Assembly: GCA_002432025.1 (NCBI GenBank)
Contig: DJFE01000031.1
Coordinates: 1-64,000, forward strand
Direction of reading: 5' to 3'
DNA: 64,000 nt
Source: Candidatus Avelusimicrobium stercoris
Lineage (GTDB): Bacteria; Elusimicrobiota; Elusimicrobia; Elusimicrobiales; Elusimicrobiaceae
Within the stretch, counting starts at the first letter, position 1; each line of letters starts with the position of its first letter. Positions 58,057 to 64,000 of this stretch are shown here, one piece after another. Below the pieces are notes generated by a model. The model was not told the origin of the DNA. It worked only from the letters and a program-made list of their open reading frames with translations, and did not search any database. The position numbers and the translations under genes were made by a program.

Positions 58057-58623
58057 TTAAAAATCATCCGCCTTACTTATTTTGGGAATCATCGGATCAC
58101 CCGTCAGTTCGGTTTGGGTGTCCACTCCCATATAGTCGCAACAGACGCTCACATCGTTTTCGTTTTCCCATACCGGCACGCATACCGTCTGCGTACTGCC
58201 AAAGGGGCGCACCAAGTGATAGGTGTATTTATTGGATTTGCCCACGCGGCGCGCCACAGCAAACCATTTGTCGGTAGCGTCCTGCTCAAACGAAATAGCA
58301 AAGCCCTCATTTAATATACCGCTTTCCACTCCGCCGCGCGTATAATAAATGGTGTTCTCGGCTCCGTTGGCAAAATCGTTATGCTCCTTGGGCATACGGA
58401 CAGCCACCGGGGCCGCATCCAACTGGTGCCAATAAGGTGTATATTGCTGGCGGCGCAAGAAATAGCGTTCCTGCGCGGAAAGCATTGTGCCCATTAAACT
58501 TTCCGCCTCGCCAATGCGCACGCGTTCCACGGCCTTGCCGTAATATGTTATTGCTACGGCGGCTAACACCGCCATAATCAACACTACTACCACTAATTCC
58601 AACAGCGTAAAACCTTTCTTCAC
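58057..58623 (-). CDS. Type IV pilin-like protein
   Basis: It starts at GTG 58623 (MKKGFTLLELVVVVLIMAVL, cleavage after Gly4) with GGGGGA just upstream. YYGKAVERVRIGEAESLMGT follows. The globular part keeps YYTRGG and NEGFAISFEQD, equivalents of the FYTKG..GF pattern. The end has a CVPVW...VCCDYMG cysteine cluster that is looser than in the other two. At 188 residues it is the most divergent member of the cluster and could be a minor pilin. Confidence 0.9.
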   Translation of the reverse strand: MKKGFTLLELVVVVLIMAVLAAVAITYYGKAVERVRIGEAESLMGTMLSAQERYFLRRQQYTPYWHQLDAAPVAVRMPKEHNDFANGAENTIYYTRGGVESGILNEGFAISFEQDATDKWFAVARRVGKSNKYTYHLVRPFGSTQTVCVPVWENENDVSVCCDYMGVDTQTELTGDPMIPKISKADDF

Positions 58624-58694
58624 AAGTTCCCCCGTTAGAGCCGCACTTACCACACCAACGCCCGCTGCACAAGTTGCGCGCGCTCTTTACTCGT

Positions 58695-59282
58695 TTATAA
58701 ACTCATAAACGTAGAAATGCCACCCATCACCATATCTACGGACATCAAAATAAGAATCATACCCGTCAAGCGTTCAATGGCAATCAAACCGCGTTTGCCC
58801 AGCAAATTGCTGATAGGGAAGGAAGCCATTAAGATAATGGAGTTAATGACGGAGGCTACAATCACCGCGCCCAGCGTAATAAACTTGTTGGACTGCTGGG
58901 CCGCCGTAATCATCACCATAGACAGAGCCGCCGGACCCGCCACCAAGGGGATAGCCAACGGCACCACAAAGGGCTCATCTTCCTTGGGGTCGTTTTTGGG
59001 TTCCTCATCCCCGCCAAACACCAACTTAACCGAGATGATAAACAAAATGATACCACCCGCAATACTGAGTGAATATTCGTGGATACCAAACGCCCGCAAG
59101 AACCATTTGCCCAAGAACAAAAAGGCCACCATAATAAGCAGAGCGATAGCCAACTCGCGGATGAGCACGGTTTTGCGGCGTTCCGGCGCCACTTTTTTAA
59201 GCGCGGCAATAAACAGCGGAATATTGCCGAAGCCGTCCATTACCAAGGCAAGCGTAATGACGGAAGAAATAAACGAATCCAT
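58695..59282 (-). CDS. MarC family integral membrane protein
   Basis: The 195-residue protein has six hydrophobic helices. VMDGFGNIPLFIAALKKV, with its NP/NI pair, and VPLAIPLVAGPAALSMVMITA are MarC-family landmarks. The family was once linked to multiple antibiotic resistance; its transport substrate is not known. An acidic loop (GGDEEPKNDPKEDEPF) lies in the middle. AAGGAG precedes the ATG. The leader of about 70 bases contains a CCCGGGC/GCCCGG hairpin. It diverges from the ClC channel gene. Confidence 0.9.
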   Translation of the reverse strand: MDSFISSVITLALVMDGFGNIPLFIAALKKVAPERRKTVLIRELAIALLIMVAFLFLGKWFLRAFGIHEYSLSIAGGIILFIISVKLVFGGDEEPKNDPKEDEPFVVPLAIPLVAGPAALSMVMITAAQQSNKFITLGAVIVASVINSIILMASFPISNLLGKRGLIAIERLTGMILILMSVDMVMGGISTFMSL

Positions 59283-59422
59283 AAAAAACTCCTTGTAAAT
59301 TGTTCAAATTTCCGGGCTAAATATTCTTCGCCCGGGCTTCGTCCTATATAGTATAGCAAAAATCACTCCGCCCGGCGCAGGCCCCCAAATAACCCGTTTT
59401 TACCCTGCAAGAGGAAAGGGCA

Positions 59423-59434
59423 ATTTAGTAAGAT
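59423..59434 (+). promoter_or_regulatory. Extended -10 promoter, probably leaderless, of the ClC gene
   Basis: ATTTAGTAAGAT ends 7 bases before the ATG at 59442. The only purine-rich stretch (GAGGAAAGGG) lies upstream of the -10 and would not be in the mRNA. Confidence 0.6.
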
Positions 59435-59441
59435 ATTAATT

Positions 59442-60824
59442 ATGTTAGACGAACACCGCACAAATTTTATTAATATTGTTAAATGGTTTTTATTGGCTAC
59501 CGTTATCGGCGCACTGGTGGGTGTACTGGACGCGGCCTTCTTAAAAATCTTGGACGCCTCTATTGCGTGGCGCAACGGGATTCCGCTCTTTTATTTGGCC
59601 TTACCCGTTTTCCTATATATAGTGGCCCTTTTGGGGCGCAAAACCGCCAAGGGGGATAAGGATTTTTCCACCGACGCGGTTATCAATAAAATCAATGCAG
59701 AAAAGCCCATTTCCTTTATTTCCATTTTAAAGGGCTTTACCTTGCCCATTGTAACAATGGTTTCCGGCGGTTCGGCGGGTAAAGAAGCCCCGTGTGCCGA
59801 CGTGGGGGCGGGCGTTTCGTCCCTATTGGCACGGCTGCTGCATATGGACCGCGAGGACCAACGCCGGATGATGATTTGCGGCGTAAGCGCGGGCTTTGCG
59901 GGCGTATTCGGCGTGCCGATATCGGGCGCGCTGTTCGGGCTGGAAGTGCTGTGGGTGGGACATATTTTTTATGAGGTAATGTTCCCCGCACTGGTAGCCG
60001 GGATTACCGCCTTTCAGGTTACTTCGTTTTTAGGCGTGGATTATATTTATCATCCGCTCCACTTTGTGCCGGTATTTTCGGAACAGTTCTTCCTTAAAAT
60101 GATTATCGCCGGGATGTTCTTCGGCCTGGTGTCTATCCTATTTATTGAAATCAGCAAATTTGCCCGCGTGGTGTTCCGCTATATCGCCCTGCGCACGCGG
60201 CTGTTTTGGTCGTGTATGATTGGCGGGCTTATTTTGGTGGCGATTGGCTACTTTGCTTCCCCTATTTATTTGGGGCTTGGAATGCCCGGGATTGATATGG
60301 CTTTAAATGGCGAGCCGCTTTTGTCCCCCTTTGGCTTTTTGTATAAGATTATCACAACGTCTATCACGTTTGCCGCCGGAGGAATCGGCGGGGTGGTTAC
60401 ACCCATTTTCTTTGTAGGCGCGCAGGCGGGGGCTATGCTGGCCGATTTTATGCGCGTGGACAGCGCGACCTTGGCCGCGCTTGGCCTAGTAGCCGTTTTG
60501 GCGGGCACAGCCAATACGCCGCTGGCCGCCAGCATTATGGCCATAGAACTTTTCGGCCCGGCGATTGCGCCGTATGCCACGGTAGTCTGCGTGATTAGTT
60601 TCTTAATTACCGGGCGGCAGAGCATTTACCCCAGCCAGCGGATTTCTATGGACAGCGGAAAAAATTTGGAAGAAGAACCCGCCTTTCACCACAAGCATTA
60701 CGGCCGCCGCGCCAGCGACCGCAAACAACGGATTCACCCGCGCAAGACGCTGCTTAAAAAAGCGGTACGGGAAATGGTCCGCCACTTGATTCCCAATCCA
60801 AAAGGTTTTGACGAAAAGAAATAA
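59442..60824 (+). CDS. ClC-family chloride channel or transporter
   Basis: The 460-residue protein has about ten to twelve hydrophobic helices. The anion-pathway motif GGSAGKEAP keeps the gating Glu (the usual form is GREGP). GVSAGFAGVFGVPISGALFGLEVL and GGIGGVVTPIFFVGAQAG are other signatures. No CBS domains are present; the end is a basic cytoplasmic tail. Keeping the gating Glu suggests gating or proton coupling, but the internal proton Glu was not located with certainty, so channel versus exchanger is open. Confidence 0.92.
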   Translation: MLDEHRTNFINIVKWFLLATVIGALVGVLDAAFLKILDASIAWRNGIPLFYLALPVFLYIVALLGRKTAKGDKDFSTDAVINKINAEKPISFISILKGFTLPIVTMVSGGSAGKEAPCADVGAGVSSLLARLLHMDREDQRRMMICGVSAGFAGVFGVPISGALFGLEVLWVGHIFYEVMFPALVAGITAFQVTSFLGVDYIYHPLHFVPVFSEQFFLKMIIAGMFFGLVSILFIEISKFARVVFRYIALRTRLFWSCMIGGLILVAIGYFASPIYLGLGMPGIDMALNGEPLLSPFGFLYKIITTSITFAAGGIGGVVTPIFFVGAQAGAMLADFMRVDSATLAALGLVAVLAGTANTPLAASIMAIELFGPAIAPYATVVCVISFLITGRQSIYPSQRISMDSGKNLEEEPAFHHKHYGRRASDRKQRIHPRKTLLKKAVREMVRHLIPNPKGFDEKK

Positions 60825-60830
60825 GCACAC

Positions 60831-60861
60831 AAAAAGCCCCGGTTTTCGCCGGGGCTTTTTT
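60831..60861. terminator. Bidirectional terminator
   Basis: AAAAAGCCCCGG with CCGGGGCTTTTTT between the convergent ClC and adenosine deaminase genes. Confidence 0.87.
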
Positions 60862-60874
60862 ATCGGTAATAGAG

Positions 60875-62098
60875 TTAGTACAGCGGGATATTGTACTCGC
60901 GCGCCAAGGCGTTGTAGCGGTCAATGACCTTGCGTACAAAGCGGCGCTTTTCCACATAACTGCCAGGGAAGAACGCACTCTTAAAGCCCGCAATTACAAT
61001 GTTTTTAAGTTCCTTGGGAGCCAAGTCCACATTATGGACCAAGAGTTCCATTTCCTTAGTAACCGTGGTATTGGATACCAAGCGGTTATCCGTATTGATG
61101 CTGACGGGTAACCCGCGCTTAATCATTTCTTTAATCGGGTGGTCTTTAACGGATTTAATTTCCGGCAAGGTCTGCAAATTGCTCGTCAAGCAGACTTCAA
61201 TACCAATACGCTCGCTGGCAATATAGTCCGCCAAGGAATTGACGTAATCCTCTTTGTCCTGCACTCTTTTGTCTTTAATCATTGCGGCGGCAAACAAGTG
61301 CGTACCGTGGCCCAAACGGTTGGCGTAGCAGTCGGTAATGGCCTGAAAGATAGATTCGGGGCCGTAGGCTTCGCCAGAGTGGACCGTCTTGCGGATGAAG
61401 TGTTTATGCACATAGCGGTAAGCCGCTAAATGGTCCGCCGCCGGATAGCCGGCTTCCTCGCCTGCGAGGTCAAACCCGACCACGGGCAAATGCTCATCCT
61501 TGGCGAGTTTTACGACCATCTTCGCGAGTTCCAGCGACGCAATACCAAAAATTTCGCTCTTGCTGGATTGCGAAAGGGCCTTTATCAAATTGGCGTAGTA
61601 GGGCGACATAAATTCGTTAAAATTACGCATCGCGCAGGCAATTACGCCAAAGTAAAATTCCAAATCTTCCCCGTTTTTAACGGCGGAGGAAGCGTTATGC
61701 TCGTCCTGCGCGCGTTTTAACCCGCGCACGACGGCACGCACGGCATCCTGCGCGGACAAGGTATCGCTTGCGTGCAACTGCGGCGCAAAGCGGACCTCTA
61801 AATAGCGCACGCCCTCGGCAAGGGCATCCTGCCCCAATTCGTAGGCCACGCGCTCAATATTGGCGGCGTTGCGCATCACGGCACCGGTATAGAAAAAGCC
61901 CTTTAAATATTCCACAAGGGAGGCATATTTGTCTTTAAACACCTTTTCGCGCAAGCCTTCCTCGGTATAGGCGGGGAGTTCCACGCCCTCTTTTTTGGCT
62001 AGTTCAATCAGCGTGGAAAGGCGCAGGGAACCGTCCAAATGGACGTGCAAGTCCGCCTTGGGAATACGTTTTAAAAACTCACTGGGGATGTTCATCAT
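60875..62098 (-). CDS. add: Adenosine deaminase family protein
   Basis: It hydrolyses adenosine or deoxyadenosine to inosine and ammonia in purine salvage. PKADLHVHLDGSLR carries the zinc histidines, VVGFDLAGEE and TVHSGEAYG the catalytic Glu and His, RLGHGTHL the His and SINTDNRLVSNTT the Asp. At 407 residues it is longer than the common 330-350, with extra helical segments in the middle. Adenine deaminase or a related nucleoside deaminase remains possible. It starts 1 base after cysS, with GGAG upstream. Confidence 0.88.
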   Translation of the reverse strand: MMNIPSEFLKRIPKADLHVHLDGSLRLSTLIELAKKEGVELPAYTEEGLREKVFKDKYASLVEYLKGFFYTGAVMRNAANIERVAYELGQDALAEGVRYLEVRFAPQLHASDTLSAQDAVRAVVRGLKRAQDEHNASSAVKNGEDLEFYFGVIACAMRNFNEFMSPYYANLIKALSQSSKSEIFGIASLELAKMVVKLAKDEHLPVVGFDLAGEEAGYPAADHLAAYRYVHKHFIRKTVHSGEAYGPESIFQAITDCYANRLGHGTHLFAAAMIKDKRVQDKEDYVNSLADYIASERIGIEVCLTSNLQTLPEIKSVKDHPIKEMIKRGLPVSINTDNRLVSNTTVTKEMELLVHNVDLAPKELKNIVIAGFKSAFFPGSYVEKRRFVRKVIDRYNALAREYNIPLY

Positions 62099-62099
62099 A

Positions 62100-63500
62100 T
62101 TATTTTTTCTCCGCTTGTTGGCCCTTTGGCGTATCTTTTACCACATACCCCAACCGGGCAATGGCGTCGCGAAGTTCATCGGATTTTTTCCAATCCTTCG
62201 CAGCGCGGGCTTCGGCGCGCGCCTTTAACAGGTCGGCCACTTCGGCCGGCAACTCGTTAGCGGCGGCTTCCGGTTTTTTAAATAAATCCAGCGACAAAAT
62301 CGTATCGGCAAATTCCAAGAACGCCAATTTTTCCCCCGCCGTCAGTTCGCCCGAGCGGACGGCTTCCCAGGTAATGGCCAAGGCCTTGGGGGCATTTAAA
62401 TCGTCCTCCATAGCGGCGGTAAATTTATCCTTCCAGGCTTGGACCTTTTCGTTCTGCACGGGCTTGCCGTTGGCTTCGTCCTTGGCTTGGCAGGACAAGG
62501 CGCGCAGGTTTTTAAGGCTCTTGGTAGCGCTGTCCATACTTTCGTAGGAAAATTCCAACTGCGTGCGGTAATGCGCGCCCAAGCACAAATAGCGGTAAGC
62601 CAAAGGCTCATAGCCCTTTTCTTTTAATACGTCCAGCGTAACAAAGGTGCCGCCGGATTTGGACATTTTGCCCGAGCGCAAAATCAAAAATTCGCCGTGG
62701 ACCCAATAGTTCACATATTTTTCGCCGGTGGCGGCTTCGCTCTGGGCGATTTCGTTGGTATGGTGAATCGTAACGTGGTCAATCCCGCCGCAATGAATAT
62801 CCAGCGTGTGGCCCAAATATTTCATCGCCATAGCGGAGCACTCAATATGCCACCCCGGGAAACCAACTCCCCACGGGCTATCCCACTCCATTTGGCGTTT
62901 TTTATCCTTGGGAGAAAATTTCCACAAGGCAAAATCGGTCGGGTTGCGCTTTTCGTCGCTCATTTCCACACGCGCGCCGCCCTGCAAACCGCGGATACGG
63001 GCGTGGCCGACAAGGGCATCGTAGCGGTCAAACTTGGAAGTATCGTAATAAATGCCGTCCGAAGTGCGGTACGTGTATCCTTTTTCTTCCAGCGTTTTAA
63101 CAAGCGCAATCATTTCCTTAATGTGCGCAGTCGCGCGGCTGATAATCGTCGGGCGGGTGCAATGCAGGGCATCGTAATCCTGCCAAAATTTGGCTTCGTA
63201 GAACTTGGCGATGTCCCACGCGCTTTTGCCCTCGCGTGCGGCGCCGACTTCCATTTTATCCTCGCCGGAATCCGCATCCGACACCAAGTGCCCCACATCG
63301 GTAATATTCATTACGTGTTTGAGCGGGTAGTGCAAGCGGATGGTGCGGGAAAGCAAATCCTCAAAAATATAGGTACGCAAATTTCCGATGTGCGCAAAGT
63401 TATACACGGTCGGCCCGCAGCAGTACATTGTTACCTGTTTTTCGTTCTGCGGTTTAAATTCGTCTTTATGGTGTGTGGCAGTATTATATAAGTACATCAT
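62100..63500 (-). CDS. cysS: Cysteine--tRNA ligase
   Basis: CysS charges tRNA-Cys. MYCCGPTVYNFAHIGNLRTY has the zinc Cys and the HIGH-type motif. GWHIECSAMAMKYLG and HCGGIDHVTIHHTNEIAQ carry the other zinc ligands. LRSGKMSKSGGTFVTL is the KMSKS loop. The length of 466 residues is normal. Its start overlaps the upstream gene's stop by 4 bases, so the order of the unit is unknown gene, cysS, adenosine deaminase. Confidence 0.96.
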   Translation of the reverse strand: MMYLYNTATHHKDEFKPQNEKQVTMYCCGPTVYNFAHIGNLRTYIFEDLLSRTIRLHYPLKHVMNITDVGHLVSDADSGEDKMEVGAAREGKSAWDIAKFYEAKFWQDYDALHCTRPTIISRATAHIKEMIALVKTLEEKGYTYRTSDGIYYDTSKFDRYDALVGHARIRGLQGGARVEMSDEKRNPTDFALWKFSPKDKKRQMEWDSPWGVGFPGWHIECSAMAMKYLGHTLDIHCGGIDHVTIHHTNEIAQSEAATGEKYVNYWVHGEFLILRSGKMSKSGGTFVTLDVLKEKGYEPLAYRYLCLGAHYRTQLEFSYESMDSATKSLKNLRALSCQAKDEANGKPVQNEKVQAWKDKFTAAMEDDLNAPKALAITWEAVRSGELTAGEKLAFLEFADTILSLDLFKKPEAAANELPAEVADLLKARAEARAAKDWKKSDELRDAIARLGYVVKDTPKGQQAEKK

Positions 63501-64000
63501 TGTTTGGCCTCTTCTTTCAGTTGCAAATAAGTGGTTTTGATAGTGTTAAAAAACAGCGTGCAGGTGGATTGGCCCACCTCGTTGGCGGAAGTTTCGCTGA
63601 GTTTACAGTTTACCGTAATGTCGGAAAGGGAATTGACCGCGCCAACGCTGGCCATAGAATAGGTAAAGCCCACCGGGCGGTATTTTTTGAGTGCCACAGC
63701 GTAGGCTTTATCAAGCGCCTTTTGAAACAAATTCATATCCTTGCGCGTGGCGGAAGCGCCCAACTGAAACTTGCGCGTGGCCACGCTGACGACCACATCG
63801 CCGTAGTTACCATAGGTGCTGGCCAAATTTTCCGACGTAAAATCTTCATCTTCTCCCAGTTGCGCTTCCTCGGCAGACGGAGCCGTGGTTTCCGTGCCGG
63901 TAGGCGTGTTTTCGGGCGGGAATGGAGAGGTAAACTCGTAATACGCCTGGTTGCCCGGGTAGCGGGAATAATCAATCCCTTGGGTTACTTTTTTAGTGGA
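63497..64000 (-). CDS. Partial protein of unknown function (5' end outside the window)
   Basis: The frame is open to the window edge, so only the C-terminal 167 residues are seen. The first part has a low-complexity Pro/Thr/Glu segment (PPENTPTGTETTAPSAEEAQ). A domain follows with GDVVVSVATRKFQL, FQKALDKAYAVALKKYRPVG and SDITVNCKLSETS, plus a CTLFF cysteine. It was not recognised. It overlaps cysS by 4 bases and would be co-transcribed with it. Confidence 0.7.
   Translation of the reverse strand, partial: STKKVTQGIDYSRYPGNQAYYEFTSPFPPENTPTGTETTAPSAEEAQLGEDEDFTSENLASTYGNYGDVVVSVATRKFQLGASATRKDMNLFQKALDKAYAVALKKYRPVGFTYSMASVGAVNSLSDITVNCKLSETSANEVGQSTCTLFFNTIKTTYLQLKEEAKQ

Noticed and set aside
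1..64000. CRISPR array
   Set aside because: Repeats here are palindromic with differing stems and irregular spacing; no regularly spaced direct repeats with unique spacers and no cas genes were seen.

Overview
The window is about 64 kb of a bacterial chromosome. It carries a Gram-negative-style set of genes (lipoproteins, LspA, exported proteins, type IV pilin precursors), dense same-strand operons with 4-14 base overlaps, and four tRNA genes without an encoded CCA tail. Four type IV pilin genes, two YfcC-family carriers, gdhA, GH77 amylomaltase and a mid-GC, host-gut style gene set suggest a member of the Elusimicrobiota related to gut Elusimicrobium. This assignment is inference from gene content only; there is no rRNA in the window.

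Layout. 1-742: non-coding DNA with palindromic repeats. 743-2508: a CpXC-type zinc protein and the CCA-adding enzyme. 2599-2671: tRNA-Arg. 2976-5563: yebC, ruvC, hflX. 5550-6701: exported trypsin-like protease. 6781-8709: plsY, gpsA and an HU/IHF protein. 8772-16130: a six-gene minus-strand operon (ileS, lspA, TPR lipoprotein, an atypical P-type ATPase, queF, a membrane-anchored unknown). 16203-18582: a pilin and a DtxR-type regulator diverging from gdhA. 18665-24887: dicarboxylate symporter, RNase HI-like protein, RNase P RNA, an exported protein with a receiver-like domain, histidine kinase, tsaC, rsmI. 25018-30061: two YfcC carriers, a sodium:solute symporter and thiamine pyrophosphokinase. 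30088-34305: TPR protein, rimI, tsaB, tsaE, a CBM48 membrane protein and a radical SAM protein; with tsaC at 23.6 kb, three genes of the tRNA t6A pathway are in this window.

34.5-47.8 kb is a visibly AT-richer accessory island next to tRNA-Ser. It holds a large serine recombinase broken by two in-frame stops, DUF2924, a lipoprotein, a Pif1-like helicase, a NYN-domain protein, an ankyrin protein, a DUF805 membrane protein, a Ser/Thr kinase fused to TPRs, a 611-residue unknown protein and a secreted thermonuclease. A 16-base box (TGTCAWAAAAYGCCAG) occurs four times in the island, three times at a fixed distance from a -10 element, which suggests common regulation.

47.8-54.4 kb returns to housekeeping genes: an MBL hydrolase, unknowns, amylomaltase, RidA, tRNA-Lys, tRNA-Glu, a lipoprotein and an exported unknown. 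54.6-58.6 kb is a pilin cluster (three pilins and one pilin-like protein without the cleavage motif) embedded in palindromic repeats with covarying stems. 58.7-64 kb holds marC, a ClC channel, adenosine deaminase, cysS and a truncated gene running off the end.

Many transcription units begin with an ATTTRGTAWAAT-type extended -10 element, and several appear to make leaderless mRNA.
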